Positions 20,294 through 30,900 are shown, counted from the first letter of the stretch. The stretch: 64,000 nt of DNA from Bacillus shivajii (GCF_020519665.1 NZ_CP084703.1:1302001-1366000); one strand, 5' to 3'. Numbers and translations are program-made. Notes: generated from the letters alone by a model not told the origin.

Positions 20294-20326
20294 AAGTCGG
20301 CTCACGAATGAGTCGACTTCTTTTCC
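20294..20326 (+). terminator. Terminator of the recD2 gene run
   Basis: AAGTCGGCTC (20294-20303) pairs with GAGTCGACTT (20310-20319), then CTTTT. Confidence 0.75.
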
Positions 20327-20330
20327 ATAT

Positions 20331-20379
20331 TTGTTCACAAAATTGTACGGGACCTGGTCCTTGACAATTTTGTGAACAA
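20331..20379. repeat. Inverted repeat with palindromic loop
   Basis: TTGTTCACAAAATTGT (20331-20346) and ACAATTTTGTGAACAA (20364-20379) are perfect 16-base complements. The loop contains the further palindrome GGACCTGGTCC. Its layout (locus-specific AT-rich arms around a GC palindrome) resembles the hairpins at 38468, 47801 and 56045, though the core differs. Confidence 0.85.
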
Positions 20380-20466
20380 ACCGAGGGAGTCGTATCCAAA
20401 CGTTAAGACCCATCATTCAAAACGATTAACAGCATGTCAATGCCAATTCATTTGGAGGGGGTACAA

Positions 20467-21543
20467 TTGGAAAATGCGATGATAAAATGGATGTATCGCC
20501 TCATCCTTTTCCTATTAATTGGATTATTCATTATCCTCTTGCTGTACTTATTTTCACTTATTCAACCAGTCATTCATGTAGTATTTCGGATCTTGATGCC
20601 GTTTTTGTTTGCTGGCTTTATTGCTTACTTAATCCACCCTTTTATTTTTCGATTAGAGAAAAGAAAAATACCACGCTCAATTGCAATACTTATTGTGTAT
20701 GGAGTGTTTATTTTAGTTTTTTCTTGGGTAGTTTTAAAGCTTACGCCTTATGTTATAAAAGAAGGTCAAGAATTTATTAACCAACTTCCTGAAATGACAA
20801 ATACATATCGTAATTTTGTCGGTACCGTAAATGATACGACTTCAACATTACCGGATTCATTTCAAGAGCGAGCAGAGCAATGGATCGCAAGTGGTGAAGC
20901 GATGATTGCAGATATGTTAATCGGGGTAAGTGCGGTTATTAGACAGCTGTTTGATTGGTTGATCTTTCTTATTGTTGTGCCCTTCCTCACCTTTTATTTA
21001 CTCAAAGATATGGAGCTGGTAAAAAAAGTTGTTTGGTACTTTACACCTGTCCGTTTTCGAAAAGAAGGGTATAAGCTAATTCGTGAGATTGACCATTCAC
21101 TAGGGAATTACATTAGAGGTCAATTAACAGTATGTATTATCGTTGGTATCATCGCATTTATCGGTTTTACGCTTATTGATTTGCCATATGCGACGTTACT
21201 TGCAATTTTCGTTGGAGCGACGAATATTATACCTTATTTTGGACCCATTATTGGCGGTATACCGGTATTAATTGTTGCTTTGACTGAGTCGTTTCATCTT
21301 GTTTTATTCGCACTATTAGTAAACTTTACGATCCAAACCATTGAAGGAAATATATTAGCTCCATTGATTGTTGGAAAAAGTGTTCATATGCACCCGGTCA
21401 TGATCATCTTCGCTTTAATCGTAGGGGGAGAAATCGCAGGAATTGTCGGGTTAATCATAGCAGTACCACTTTTAACGGTATTTAAAGTAATTTTATTACA
21501 CGTCAGGCGTATCTTTCGTGAAAGAAAAGGGGTATATTATTGA
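20467..21543 (+). CDS. AI-2E family transporter (YrrI-like permease)
   Basis: A 358-residue membrane protein of the PerM/AI-2E exporter family with about eight membrane segments; typical stretches are FLTFYLLKDMELVK, GNYIRGQLTVCIIVG and NIIPYFGPIIGGIP. Family members export small molecules or sodium, and the substrate here is unknown. The TTG at 20467 is chosen because TTTGGAGGGG lies 6 bases upstream; an ATG at 20434 has no site. Its stop codon overlaps the -35 box of the alaS promoter. Same position upstream of alaS as yrrI in B. subtilis. Confidence 0.88.
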   Translation: MENAMIKWMYRLILFLLIGLFIILLLYLFSLIQPVIHVVFRILMPFLFAGFIAYLIHPFIFRLEKRKIPRSIAILIVYGVFILVFSWVVLKLTPYVIKEGQEFINQLPEMTNTYRNFVGTVNDTTSTLPDSFQERAEQWIASGEAMIADMLIGVSAVIRQLFDWLIFLIVVPFLTFYLLKDMELVKKVVWYFTPVRFRKEGYKLIREIDHSLGNYIRGQLTVCIIVGIIAFIGFTLIDLPYATLLAIFVGATNIIPYFGPIIGGIPVLIVALTESFHLVLFALLVNFTIQTIEGNILAPLIVGKSVHMHPVMIIFALIVGGEIAGIVGLIIAVPLLTVFKVILLHVRRIFRERKGVYY

Positions 21544-21568
21544 CAAAGTGACAAGCAATTTCTATAAT
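21540..21568 (+). promoter_or_regulatory. SigA promoter of alaS
   Basis: TTGACA at 21540-21545 and TATAAT at 21563-21568, spacing 17, a consensus promoter. The -35 overlaps the stop codon of the preceding permease. Confidence 0.9.
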
Positions 21569-21589
21569 GACTGTTATATTCATACTTTA

Positions 21590-21839
21590 ATTTGATGACG
21601 GAGCCAGATTATTAAAGACCATCTAAACAGGCGAAAGCTTGTCAGAGAGGAATTTCCTTAGGCTGTGAGAAATTCTAGATGAAGGTTAATAATCAGCTAC
21701 TCCTGAGAGCAGGCAAACCCTGCCGGAACACGACCGTTATTCGTGTGAAAGGTGACATGCGAGAATTTATGCATTGTAACCAGGGTGGTACCGCGTGAGA
21801 CAACTCTCGTCCCTGTTTTTAGGGAGGGGAGTTTTTTTA
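21590..21839 (+). promoter_or_regulatory. T-box riboswitch of alaS, probable Ala specifier GCT
   Basis: The T-box AGGGTGGTACCGCG is at 21782-21795, followed by the terminator ACTCTCGTCCCT / AGGGAGGGGAGT and seven T. Stem I starts at GACGGAG near 21598 and closes with CTCC at 21700-21703; the 3' side of the specifier loop contains GCT (21696-21698), an alanine codon. Uncharged tRNA-Ala should prevent termination and raise alaS expression. The specifier assignment is by eye. Confidence 0.92.
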
Positions 21840-21933
21840 TGTTGCTTTAATTCTCAGCGGCTTCTACATACTCTTATCAAGCATTTACAAGCTTCATCAT
21901 TGAAGGAAGATAAATTCAAGGAGGGAAATGATT

Positions 21934-24570
21934 ATGAAACAACTCAGTTCTGCTGAAGTAAGACAAATGTTTTTAGATTTCTTTAAAGAAAAGGGGCACG
22001 ATATTGAACCGAGTGCTTCACTCGTACCACATGAAGATCCATCTCTTTTATGGATCAACAGTGGGGTTGCAACATTAAAGAAATATTTTGATGGTCGTGT
22101 AATTCCTGAAAACCCGAGAATTGCTAACGCACAAAAATCAATTCGTACAAACGATATTGAAAATGTAGGGAAAACAGCAAGACACCACACATTCTTTGAA
22201 ATGCTTGGTAATTTCTCTATCGGAGATTACTTCAAGAAAGAATCGATACATTGGGCATGGGAATTTCTAACGAGTGAGAAGTGGATCGGTTTTGACGAAG
22301 AGAAGCTGGCAGTTACGATTTACCCTGAAGACGATGAGGCGTTCGACATTTGGCATAATGAAATTGGCTTACCGAAAGAACGTATTATTCGTTTAGAAGA
22401 AAACTTTTGGGATATTGGTGAGGGACCATGTGGACCGAACACAGAAATCTTCTATGACCGAGGTGAAGCATACGGGAATGATGAAAATGATCCTGAGCTT
22501 TTCCCAGGTGGAGAGAATGAACGACATTTAGAAATTTGGAACCTTGTTTTCTCTCAATTCAACCATAATGCAGACGGAAGTTATACACCACTTCCAAAAA
22601 AGAACATTGATACAGGTATGGGGCTTGAAAGAATGGTATCAGTCATTCAAGATGCAAAAACGAACTTTGATACAGATTTATTCATGCCGATCATTCAATC
22701 AACAGAGAAAGTCTCAAATACTAAATACGGTAAAAGCGATGAAACAGACACAGCATTTAAAGTTGTTGCTGACCATATTCGTACTGTTTCCTTTGCCGTT
22801 TCTGACGGAGCACTCCCTTCAAATGAAGGACGAGGTTATGTATTAAGAAGACTCCTTCGACGTGCTGTTCGTTATGCGAAAATGATTGATATTGAGCGTC
22901 CATTCATGTATGAGCTCGTTCCGGTTGTAGGGGAGATTATGAAAGGTTTTTACCCGGAAGTAAACGAGAAGGCTGAATTTATCCAAAAGGTCATTAAAAA
23001 TGAAGAAGAGCGTTTCCATGAAACATTAAATGAGGGGCTTGCGATTTTAAACCGTGTGATGGACAAAGCTAAAGCAGAATCTCGTGAAACGATCGCGGGT
23101 ACAGATGTTTTCCGGTTGTATGATACGTACGGATTCCCTGTTGATTTAACAGAAGAATACGTAGAAGATGCAGGTTTAAACATTGACCGAGAAGGTTTTG
23201 AAAAAGAGATGGAAAAACAGCGTGAACGTGCAAGAGCTGCGCGCCAAGAGTCAGGGTCCATGCAAACACAAGATGAAATTCTCGGCAGCATTACAGAAGA
23301 AAGTGAATTTGTCGGATATGACGTCATGGAAATCCCATCTGTCGTGAAAGTCATTGTAAAGGATAAAGAAAGTGTCAATATCGCTAATGAAGGTGACACT
23401 GTACAAATTTTTGTTGACCGTACACCATTTTATGCCGAAAGCGGTGGACAAATTGCCGATACAGGAATTTTAAAAAATGACGAAGCCCTACTTCGCGTGG
23501 AGGATGTACAAAAAGCTCCAAATGGGCAAAACCTTCATACAGTAAAAGTAGAAAAAGGTTCTGTTACAACAAACATGGCTTTTTCTGCAAAAGTTGATGA
23601 AAGAAACAGAAAAGGTGTCATTAAAAACCATACAGCGACTCACTTACTTCACCAAGCTTTAAAAGATACATTAGGTGATCACGTGAACCAAGCAGGTTCA
23701 TTAGTAAGTGAAGATCGTCTACGTTTTGACTTCTCACATTTCGGTCAAGTCAGTGAAGAAGAGATGGAAAAAATTGAAGCGATTGTCAACGAAAAAGTGT
23801 GGGCTGGTATTCAAGTGAATACGATGTTTAAGAGCTTGCAGCAAGCAAAAGAAATGGGGGCAATGGCACTTTTCGGTGAAAAGTATGGTGATACGGTTCG
23901 CGTCGTTCAAGTTGGTGATTATAGCCTAGAACTCTGCGGAGGATGTCATGTAAACAATACAGCGGAAATCGGTCTCTTTAAGCTTGTTTCTGAAGCAGGG
24001 ATTGGTGCAGGTGTAAGACGTATCGAAGCTGTTACAGGTAAAAAAGCGTATGAATACATGAATGGCCAAGTCGATGTTTTAAAAGAAGCTGCAAGCCAAT
24101 TAAAAGCAAAATTAAATGATGTTCCTCTTCGCATTGAACAGTTACAAAAGCAGTTAAAAGAAAAAGAGCGTGAAAATGAATCATTATCTGCGAAGTTAAG
24201 CCAAATTGAGGCAGGGAATGTATTAAATGAAGTAGAAGATGTAGCAGGAGTCCCAGTATTAGTGAAAAAAGTGAATGTCCCTGACATGAACAGACTAAGA
24301 CAAATGGCGGATTCTTTGAAAGGAAAGTTAGAATCAGGTATTCTCGTACTAGCTTCTGTTAACAATGAAAAAGTAAGCATAGTGACGAGTGTGTCAAAAG
24401 ATTTAATTGAACAAGGTCATCATGCCGGGAAAATTGTTAAAGAAGTTGCGACTCGCTGCGGGGGTGGCGGGGGAGGCCGTCCTGATATGGCTCAAGCAGG
24501 CGGTAAGAATCCAGATCAACTAGATGAAGCATTAAATGTTGTGTATGAATTATTAAAAAGCGATTACTAA
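21934..24570 (+). CDS. alaS: Alanyl-tRNA synthetase
   Basis: An 878-residue class II synthetase. The N-terminal catalytic domain has [11 protein letters not shown] and [19 protein letters not shown]. The editing domain carries [11 protein letters not shown] (HxxxH zinc site) near residue 568 and LCGGCHV near 671. The C-terminal C-Ala domain includes a coiled coil and the glycine run of [15 protein letters not shown]. The ATG at 21934 is 8 bases after AAGGAGGG; the one at 21928 is too close. Controlled by the T-box leader. Confidence 0.97.
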   Translation: MKQLSSAEVRQMFLDFFKEKGHDIEPSASLVPHEDPSLLWINSGVATLKKYFDGRVIPENPRIANAQKSIRTNDIENVGKTARHHTFFEMLGNFSIGDYFKKESIHWAWEFLTSEKWIGFDEEKLAVTIYPEDDEAFDIWHNEIGLPKERIIRLEENFWDIGEGPCGPNTEIFYDRGEAYGNDENDPELFPGGENERHLEIWNLVFSQFNHNADGSYTPLPKKNIDTGMGLERMVSVIQDAKTNFDTDLFMPIIQSTEKVSNTKYGKSDETDTAFKVVADHIRTVSFAVSDGALPSNEGRGYVLRRLLRRAVRYAKMIDIERPFMYELVPVVGEIMKGFYPEVNEKAEFIQKVIKNEEERFHETLNEGLAILNRVMDKAKAESRETIAGTDVFRLYDTYGFPVDLTEEYVEDAGLNIDREGFEKEMEKQRERARAARQESGSMQTQDEILGSITEESEFVGYDVMEIPSVVKVIVKDKESVNIANEGDTVQIFVDRTPFYAESGGQIADTGILKNDEALLRVEDVQKAPNGQNLHTVKVEKGSVTTNMAFSAKVDERNRKGVIKNHTATHLLHQALKDTLGDHVNQAGSLVSEDRLRFDFSHFGQVSEEEMEKIEAIVNEKVWAGIQVNTMFKSLQQAKEMGAMALFGEKYGDTVRVVQVGDYSLELCGGCHVNNTAEIGLFKLVSEAGIGAGVRRIEAVTGKKAYEYMNGQVDVLKEAASQLKAKLNDVPLRIEQLQKQLKEKERENESLSAKLSQIEAGNVLNEVEDVAGVPVLVKKVNVPDMNRLRQMADSLKGKLESGILVLASVNNEKVSIVTSVSKDLIEQGHHAGKIVKEVATRCGGGGGGRPDMAQAGGKNPDQLDEALNVVYELLKSDY

Positions 24571-24691
24571 TTGAAGGAAATTCGTGTACAATATGGGACA
24601 AGAAGATAAAAGTGAACGTAGTAAGCTTGTCCTAGTTTATTCTTCGATTTATCTGTACCATTTCTTTCAATTCTAGAGTGAGGTGTGTGTC

Positions 24692-24958
24692 ATGAGTTCA
24701 ATGGACAATACGATGAAATTTAACTTTAACGATGACTCTATGGATGATGATGTAAAAGATGTCCTCTTTACCGTCTATTCATCACTAGAGGAGAAAGGGT
24801 ACAATCCGATTAATCAAATCGTTGGTTACTTACTGTCAGGCGACCCTGCGTATATTCCGCGCCACAACGATGCGCGAAGCTTGATTCGGAAAATAGAGCG
24901 GGATGAAATTATTGAAGAGCTAGTAAGGTCTTACCTAGCGCAAGAGCCAAAGGAGTAG
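24692..24958 (+). CDS. IreB-family regulatory phosphoprotein (UPF0297, YrzL)
   Basis: An 88-residue acidic protein with the family core [19 protein letters not shown] and [20 protein letters not shown]. In Enterococcus the homologue IreB is a substrate of the PASTA kinase IreK and affects cephalosporin resistance. The ATG at 24692 follows GTGAGG by 8 bases; an upstream GTG lies within that site. It starts the conserved three-gene cluster with ruvX and a DUF1292 gene, directly after alaS as in other Firmicutes. Confidence 0.92.
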   Translation: MSSMDNTMKFNFNDDSMDDDVKDVLFTVYSSLEEKGYNPINQIVGYLLSGDPAYIPRHNDARSLIRKIERDEIIEELVRSYLAQEPKE

Positions 24959-24960
24959 TT

Positions 24961-25374
24961 ATGAAAGTTTTAGGATTAGATGTTGGAACGAAAACAATCG
25001 GCGTTGCCGTCAGTGATGCGTTAGGCTGGACAGCTCAAGGCGTAGAAACGATTAAACGTGACTCTGATAATGATGAACGTGATTTTGAACGTTTAGATGA
25101 ATTAATAAAAGAGTATGAGGTAAGTACTATAATTGTTGGACTTCCGAAAAATATGAATGGTACAATTGGTCCCAGCGGTGAATTGTGTCAACAGTTTGCT
25201 GATAAGTTAAAGGAACGTACGAAATTAGAAGTGAAAATGTGGGACGAGCGTCTTTCTACTGTTGCAGCAGAGAGAATGCTTGTTTCTGCAGATGTAAGCC
25301 GCAAGAAACGGAAAAAAGTCATTGATAAGATGGCGGCTGTTATGATCTTGCAAGGTTACTTAGATTCAAAATAA
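24961..25374 (+). CDS. ruvX: Putative pre-16S rRNA nuclease / Holliday junction resolvase RuvX (YqgF)
   Basis: A 137-residue RNase H-fold protein. [19 protein letters not shown] carries the first catalytic aspartate, [10 protein letters not shown] the second region and [11 protein letters not shown] the third acidic motif. The family matures the 5' end of 16S rRNA in E. coli and has been proposed to resolve Holliday junctions. It starts 2 bases after the IreB-like gene, indicating coupling. Confidence 0.93.
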   Translation: MKVLGLDVGTKTIGVAVSDALGWTAQGVETIKRDSDNDERDFERLDELIKEYEVSTIIVGLPKNMNGTIGPSGELCQQFADKLKERTKLEVKMWDERLSTVAAERMLVSADVSRKKRKKVIDKMAAVMILQGYLDSK

Positions 25375-25398
25375 CACAGTCAAAAGAAGGAGGCAGAC

Positions 25399-25701
25399 AT
25401 GATGTCAAAGCCTGAAATTCACCAACCACAAGATGATGACCGCATTGTTATTCCAGATGAAAATGGAGAAGAGCACTTATTCCAAGTGTTATTCACATTT
25501 GATGTCGATGCAACAGGTCATTCATACATGGTACTTGCACCAGAAGGATCTAATGATTCTGAAGACGATGAAATCGAAGTTCATGCATTCCGCTACGAAG
25601 AACCAGAAGGTGAAGACTTAGCTCTTTACCCAATTGAGTCAGATGAGGAATGGAACATGGTCGAAGAGCTTTTAAATACATTCACTGAAGACGAAGAGTA
25701 A
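25399..25701 (+). CDS. DUF1292-family protein (YrzB)
   Basis: A 100-residue very acidic protein with the DUF1292 pattern (DENGEEHLFQVLFTFDVD and DLALYPIESDEEWNMVEE). Always found beside ruvX in Firmicutes; molecular role unknown. AAGGAGG precedes two adjacent ATG codons at 25399 and 25402 and either could be used. It ends the cluster, followed by a terminator. Confidence 0.9.
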   Translation: MMSKPEIHQPQDDDRIVIPDENGEEHLFQVLFTFDVDATGHSYMVLAPEGSNDSEDDEIEVHAFRYEEPEGEDLALYPIESDEEWNMVEELLNTFTEDEE

Positions 25702-25717
25702 ATCGAGCGACTCTTTC

Positions 25718-25752
25718 AACCCCAAAGCTAGTTAAACGCTTTGGGGTTTTCC
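25718..25752 (+). terminator. Terminator of the ruvX cluster
   Basis: AACCCCAAAGC (25718-25728) pairs perfectly with GCTTTGGGGTT (25738-25748), then TT. Confidence 0.85.
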
Positions 25753-25796
25753 ACGTTAAAAAAATGATATAGATTCAGAAACAATGAAGGAAAAAG

Positions 25797-25951
25797 GTTG
25801 TCCTAATGCCGGGCATGCCAAAGGTATAGCGTTTTTCCAGTGGGCGATGGATATACTACAAAGAAGACACCGTGAATGAAAACGAAGTGAAGCAAGAACG
25901 GATGTTGCACTTGCGCCTTGTGGTGAAAGCGGGTGGACAGAAGCGAATGAC
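25797..25951 (-). repeat. Composite dispersed repeat, copy 2 (reverse orientation)
   Basis: Read on the minus strand it gives module A (CGCTTCTGTCCACCCGCTTT ... GTGTCTTCTTTG, 25951-25860) then module B (AACGC...TGGCATGCCCGGCATT, about 25850-25806). The same A-then-B order occurs at 52103-52325. The intergenic 25753-26068 otherwise holds only the mltG leader. Confidence 0.8.
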
Positions 25952-26068
25952 TTATTAAACTTATTTTCTGAGAGCTTAAAATAAAAAATCTATTCCACCG
26001 TTCGACAAGTCCCCAATTTTTTTAGCAAATAGTGTATAATAGATTGGGTGAAAGGGGGAAGTGTCAAC

Positions 26069-27181
26069 TTGACTGATAAAACGAATGATAAACAAAAACA
26101 TGAATCAAAATTAATAGAGAGACAAAAAGAAGCATCCCTTGTGAGAAAGATTGTGCTTATTTGTTTTTTCGTCATATTATTAACGATCGCAGGAGCAACC
26201 TATGCGACGTATCAATATGTAGTGAATGCAATTGGACCTGTAGATGAAAGTGATGAAGAAATGATTGAAGTGGAGATTCCAATTGGTTCTACGAGCACAA
26301 GAATTGGGTCTATCCTTGAGGAACATGATCTTGTTAGTAGTGGATCCATGTTTCGTTATTACGTAAGATATAAAAATGAAGACGGATTCCAAGCGGGAGA
26401 TTATGAACTTTCAAGGTCGATGAGTATGGATGAAATCATTGATGAATTGAAGGAAGGAACGATCTACGAGGAATATCAGCTTACATTTACAATTCCAGAA
26501 GGACGTTGGTTAGAAGAAGTAACTGAACGTATTGCTAATGAAACGAATTTAGAAAAAGAAGAGCTTGTTGAACTTGTTCATGACGAAGAATATTTAGAGT
26601 CTCTCATTGAACGCTATACGATGCTAAGTGAGACGATTTTAGATGAGAACATTCGCTGGCCTCTTGAAGGTTATATCTTCCCTGCAAGATATGATTTTGT
26701 TGAAGAAGAAGTAACCGCAGAACAAGTTATACAAGCAATGTTAGATCGAACTGCTGCGACTCTTGAGGAGTACAATGCTGGAGGATCCGACATGAGCTAT
26801 CATGAAATTTTAACGATTGCATCCATTATTGAAGGGGAAGCAAGAAACGATGAAGAAAGAGAGATTATATCTGGAGTGATCCATAATCGTTTAAACATTG
26901 GAATGGCTTTACAAATGGATCCTACAGTTGCTTATGCACATGGTGAGCATATCTCTCGTACGTTATATGAAGATTTAGAAATTGATTCACCGTATAATAC
27001 GTATCAGATTTCTGGATTACCTATAGGTCCGATTAATAATCCAGGGGCTGCATCGATTCGTACAGCGTTACAGCCAGTTGAACATAGTTATTTATACTTC
27101 TATCACGCTGCAGATGGTGAAGTATACTTCTCAGAAACATATTCTGAACACCAACAAGTACTAGAGCAACACCGTGACTAA
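26069..27181 (+). CDS. mltG: Endolytic murein transglycosylase MltG (YceG-like)
   Basis: A 370-residue inner-membrane enzyme that cleaves nascent peptidoglycan glycan strands. One transmembrane helix (about residues 27-50) is followed by a LysM-like region and the YceG catalytic domain, with EGYIFPARYDF, IASIIEGEAR (catalytic glutamate) and SPYNTYQISGLPIGPINNPG. The TTG at 26069 is placed about 10 bases after AAAGGGGG; an in-frame GTG at 26048 is possible but has no site. B. subtilis yrrL has the same position. Ends with a terminator. Confidence 0.92.
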   Translation: MTDKTNDKQKHESKLIERQKEASLVRKIVLICFFVILLTIAGATYATYQYVVNAIGPVDESDEEMIEVEIPIGSTSTRIGSILEEHDLVSSGSMFRYYVRYKNEDGFQAGDYELSRSMSMDEIIDELKEGTIYEEYQLTFTIPEGRWLEEVTERIANETNLEKEELVELVHDEEYLESLIERYTMLSETILDENIRWPLEGYIFPARYDFVEEEVTAEQVIQAMLDRTAATLEEYNAGGSDMSYHEILTIASIIEGEARNDEEREIISGVIHNRLNIGMALQMDPTVAYAHGEHISRTLYEDLEIDSPYNTYQISGLPIGPINNPGAASIRTALQPVEHSYLYFYHAADGEVYFSETYSEHQQVLEQHRD

Positions 27182-27190
27182 AAATGAAAT

Positions 27191-27229
27191 AAAGAGAATG
27201 CGTCAATATTCGCATTCTCTTTATTTTTA
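27191..27229 (+). terminator. Terminator after mltG
   Basis: AAAGAGAATGCG (27191-27202) pairs perfectly with CGCATTCTCTTT (27211-27222), then ATTTTT. Confidence 0.85.
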
Positions 27230-27303
27230 TGTTAAAATATATCGGTCAATTATACAAAGAAACAGGTACTATTCTAAAAGCAGCCAAAGGAGGCGCTTTT
27301 TTT

Positions 27304-27981
27304 ATGGCAAAACATGAACTTACGGAATCGTATATTGAATCTTTTTTGCAAACAAATGATTCCCATATAGAAGAAATGAAGCGTTATGCAAGCGAGCATC
27401 ACGTGCCGATTATGGAAGCAACTGGAATGGCTATGATGTTACAGGTGTTAGAGATTCATAAGCCGAAGAAAATACTGGAGATTGGTACAGCAATTGGATA
27501 TTCTGCAATAAGAATGGTTAAGAGCTGTCCAAACGCTCATATTGTGACGATTGAACGTGATGAAGAACGTTTGAAAATAGCTGAAGAAAACATTCGTAAA
27601 GCGCAGATGGAAAAACAAATTACTGTCCTTTCTGGAGATGCCTTACACCTTATTAAAGAAGCAACTGAACTTGGCACATTTGATGCGATTTTTATCGATG
27701 CTGCAAAAGGACAATATGAACGTTTTTTTGACCTTTATGAGCCGTTATTAAATATCGGTGGTGTAGTGATTTCAGATAACATTTTATTTAAAGGGATGGT
27801 TGCTGAAAGCGAACTACCAGAGAATAAACGAATGAAACAGATGGTAAAGAGGTTAAAATTGTTTAATGAGCGCTTAATGACAGATGAACGTTTTTCATCA
27901 ATGATCTATCCGGTTGGTGATGGCGTTATGGTAAGTGTGAAAAAAGAGGAGAAAGAAAACATCATAGGTGGTGGAAACTAA
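27304..27981 (+). CDS. trmR: tRNA 5-hydroxyuridine methyltransferase TrmR (YrrM)
   Basis: A 225-residue SAM-dependent O-methyltransferase of the COMT-like family. ILEIGTAIGYSAIRM is the SAM-binding loop; FDAIFIDAAKGQYERFF carries the metal-binding aspartate. In B. subtilis YrrM (TrmR) methylates 5-hydroxyuridine-34 to 5-methoxyuridine. The ATG at 27304 is 10 bases after AAAGGAGG. It overlaps the next gene by one base, and that gene pair makes its substrate, so the operon encodes the whole modification. Confidence 0.92.
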   Translation: MAKHELTESYIESFLQTNDSHIEEMKRYASEHHVPIMEATGMAMMLQVLEIHKPKKILEIGTAIGYSAIRMVKSCPNAHIVTIERDEERLKIAEENIRKAQMEKQITVLSGDALHLIKEATELGTFDAIFIDAAKGQYERFFDLYEPLLNIGGVVISDNILFKGMVAESELPENKRMKQMVKRLKLFNERLMTDERFSSMIYPVGDGVMVSVKKEEKENIIGGGN

Positions 27982-28910
27982 TGAAAAAGCCAGAATTACT
28001 TGTGACACCAACGTGTGTTGAAGATATAGAACCGTTAATTGATGCTGGTGCAACAGCATTGATGATTGGAGAAGAAGAATTTGGTCTTCGTCTTGCTGGG
28101 GAGTTTCCTCGTGAAGATATCGAAAAAGCTGTCTATATTGCTCACGGTAAAGGAGCAAAAGTTTATGTAGCGATGAATGCTCTGTTTCATAATGAGAAGT
28201 TACCGTTATTACCTGATTATATTCAATTTTTAGACCGTGTTAACGTCGATGCCATTGTTTTTGGGGATCCAGCTGTTTTAATGAACGTACGAGAGCACGC
28301 TCCAAATATGAAGCTTCACTGGAATACAGAGACGACTGCAACGAACTGGTATTCTGCAAACTATTGGGGAAGAAAAGGTGCTAAACGTGCTGTGCTTGCC
28401 CGAGAACTAAATATGGATTCCATTGTTGAAATTAAAGACGAAGCTGAAGTGGAAGTTGAAGTACAAGTTCATGGTATGACTTGTATGTTTCAATCAAAGC
28501 GTATGCTCTTAGGAAACTACATGGAGTTTCAAGGAAAGGATTTAAAGGTGGAGGGACGTAGTAAAGATCGCAGCCTCTTCCTACATGATCCTGAACGTGA
28601 AGCAAAATATCCAATTTGGGAAGATAAGAATGGAACACATATTATGAGCCCGAAAGATATGTGTATTATCGATGAGCTTGAAGAAATGATCGATGAAGGG
28701 ATTGATTCTTTTAAAATTGACGGCATCTTAAAAGATGGTGAATATTTAAAGAGAATTACAGCACTTTACAGAGAAGCGATCGATTTATATATCGAAGATT
28801 CGGATGCGTACGAAGGAAAAAAAGAAGACTTTGTAAGAGAAATAAAGGCGATCCAGCCGCCAAACCGTGACATTGATACGGGATTCTTTTTCAAAGAAAC
28901 GGTGTATTAA
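27981..28910 (+). CDS. trhP1: tRNA hydroxylation protein TrhP1, U32 peptidase family (YrrN)
   Basis: A 309-residue U32-family protein with the pattern VHGMTCMFQSKRMLLGNYM and DSFKIDGILKDGEYL. Although named for collagenase-like peptidases, the B. subtilis pair YrrN/YrrO acts in prephenate-dependent 5-hydroxylation of uridine-34 in tRNA. This copy lacks the cysteine-rich loop seen in its partner, consistent with a heteromeric pair. It starts inside the stop of trmR (TAATG) and lies 12 bases before trhP2. Confidence 0.9.
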   Translation: MKKPELLVTPTCVEDIEPLIDAGATALMIGEEEFGLRLAGEFPREDIEKAVYIAHGKGAKVYVAMNALFHNEKLPLLPDYIQFLDRVNVDAIVFGDPAVLMNVREHAPNMKLHWNTETTATNWYSANYWGRKGAKRAVLARELNMDSIVEIKDEAEVEVEVQVHGMTCMFQSKRMLLGNYMEFQGKDLKVEGRSKDRSLFLHDPEREAKYPIWEDKNGTHIMSPKDMCIIDELEEMIDEGIDSFKIDGILKDGEYLKRITALYREAIDLYIEDSDAYEGKKEDFVREIKAIQPPNRDIDTGFFFKETVY

Positions 28911-28922
28911 GGAGGGCTCAAT

Positions 28923-30200
28923 ATGCAGCAAGTAGCAACTAGAACAGAAGAAGGGAAACGTGTTATAACAAAGAAGCCAGAGCTATTGGCACCAGCTGGT
29001 AACCTCGAGAAGTTGAAGGTTGCTGTCCATTATGGGGCAGATGCTGTTTTTATTGGTGGTCGAGAATTCGGTTTGCGTTCAAATGCAGATAACTTTTCAA
29101 TTGAAGAAATGGCAGAAGGCGTGCAGTTTGCAAATAAATATGGTGCAAGAATTTATGTAACAACAAATATATTTGCTCATAATGAAAACATGGATGGATT
29201 AGAAGAATACCTTCGAGACTTAGAGCGTGTTGGTGTTTCTGGAATTATCGTCGCTGATCCGCTCATTATCGAAACGTGTAAACGAGTTGCGCCAAAACTA
29301 GAAGTTCATTTATCGACGCAACAATCGTTATCAAACTGGCAAGCAGTGAAGTTTTGGAAAGAAGAAGGGCTTGAGCGTGTTGTTTTAGCACGTGAAGTCG
29401 GTCTTCAAGAGATGCTTGAAATGAAGAAGAACGTCGATATTGAAATTGAGACGTTTATTCATGGAGCAATGTGCATTTCATACTCAGGTCGTTGTGTTTT
29501 AAGTAATCATATGACGGCTCGTGATTCAAACAGAGGTGGCTGTTGTCAATCTTGTCGTTGGGATTATTTCTTATATACAGAAGAAGATCAAATAGGTGAT
29601 AGTGTGAATGAAGTCGCCTTATTTGAAGGTAATGATGCACCATTTGCGATGTCACCAAAAGACTTAAACTTAATTGAAGCGATTCCTAAGCTCGTTGAAG
29701 CAGGAATTGACAGTTTAAAAGTGGAAGGGCGAATGAAGTCCATTCACTACGTAGCAACTGTTGTGAGTGTTTACCGTAAAGTGATCGATGCATATTGTGC
29801 TGACCCAGACAACTTTAAGATTGACCCTGAGTGGGTTAAGGAGCTTGCTAAGTGCGCAAATCGTCCGACAGCTCCAGCCTTTTTCGAAAATACACCAGGA
29901 TATAAAGAACAAATGTTTAAAAATCATAGTCAAAAGACAAGCTATGACTTTGCAGGGCTTGTATTATCATATGACGAAAACACTCAAATAGTGACATTAC
30001 AACAGCGAAACCATTTCCGCCCTGGCGATGAAGTTGAATTTTTCGGTCCGGAAATAGAAAACTTCACACAGAAGGTTGATACACTTTGGGATGAAGATGG
30101 AGAAGAGATTGACGCGGCACGTCACCCATTACAAATTGTGAAGTTTAAGGTTGACAAGCCTGTCTATGCGAACAACATGATGAGAAAGGAAGCATTATAA
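28923..30200 (+). CDS. trhP2: tRNA hydroxylation protein TrhP2, U32 peptidase family (YrrO)
   Basis: A 425-residue U32-family protein. [20 protein letters not shown] and [13 protein letters not shown] contain the conserved cysteines proposed to hold an iron-sulfur cluster, and [18 protein letters not shown] is the U32 signature. The C-terminal beta-barrel domain is present. Works with TrhP1 on wobble uridine hydroxylation. GGAGGG precedes the ATG; it is followed 1 base later by udk. Confidence 0.92.
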   Translation: MQQVATRTEEGKRVITKKPELLAPAGNLEKLKVAVHYGADAVFIGGREFGLRSNADNFSIEEMAEGVQFANKYGARIYVTTNIFAHNENMDGLEEYLRDLERVGVSGIIVADPLIIETCKRVAPKLEVHLSTQQSLSNWQAVKFWKEEGLERVVLAREVGLQEMLEMKKNVDIEIETFIHGAMCISYSGRCVLSNHMTARDSNRGGCCQSCRWDYFLYTEEDQIGDSVNEVALFEGNDAPFAMSPKDLNLIEAIPKLVEAGIDSLKVEGRMKSIHYVATVVSVYRKVIDAYCADPDNFKIDPEWVKELAKCANRPTAPAFFENTPGYKEQMFKNHSQKTSYDFAGLVLSYDENTQIVTLQQRNHFRPGDEVEFFGPEIENFTQKVDTLWDEDGEEIDAARHPLQIVKFKVDKPVYANNMMRKEAL

Positions 30201-30201
30201 A

Positions 30202-30837
30202 ATGGAAAAAAGGCCTGTCATTATAGGAGTAGCAGGTGGCTCTGGTTCTGGTAAAACAACCGTTGCTAACGAAATCTACTGTAAATTTCAAGATCAAGAT
30301 ATATTAAAAATTGAACAAGATGCTTATTATAAAGATCAAACTCACTTACCGATGGAAGAGCGGTTAAAAACAAATTATGACCACCCGCTAGCATTTGACA
30401 ATGACTTGCTTTTAGAGCATTTAGCAAAGTTAAGGAATCGAGAAGCAATTGAAAGGCCAATTTATGATTATGCAAATCATACGCGCTCTGACGATGTTGA
30501 ACTTATTGAATCACGGGATGTTATAATTTTAGAAGGCATTCTTATTTTAGAAGATGACCGATTACGTGATTTAATGGATATAAAAGTGTTTGTTGATACG
30601 GATGCGGATGTACGAATTATTCGCAGGCTAATGCGTGACATACGTGAAAGAGGTCGTACAATAGATTCAGTAATTGATCAGTATACATCTGTCGTACGAC
30701 CAATGCATTTACAATTTATTGAGCCAACGAAGCGTTATGCTGATGTCATTATTCCAGAAGGTGGCCATAACCATGTGGCTATTGATTTATTAGTGACAAA
30801 AGTAAAAACGATTCTTGAACAAAAATCAATTTTGTAA
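30202..30837 (+). CDS. udk: Uridine kinase
   Basis: A 211-residue P-loop kinase phosphorylating uridine and cytidine in pyrimidine salvage. Walker [10 protein letters not shown] is near residue 10; [23 protein letters not shown] and [13 protein letters not shown] are substrate and lid motifs. It starts one base after trhP2 and closes this operon, the same order as in B. subtilis. Confidence 0.96.
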   Translation: MEKRPVIIGVAGGSGSGKTTVANEIYCKFQDQDILKIEQDAYYKDQTHLPMEERLKTNYDHPLAFDNDLLLEHLAKLRNREAIERPIYDYANHTRSDDVELIESRDVIILEGILILEDDRLRDLMDIKVFVDTDADVRIIRRLMRDIRERGRTIDSVIDQYTSVVRPMHLQFIEPTKRYADVIIPEGGHNHVAIDLLVTKVKTILEQKSIL

Positions 30838-30900
30838 TAGCATAATAGGAGCGAGAAAAAAGCTGGAAGAAATGGTTTTGACTAGTATAGAAATGAACTT

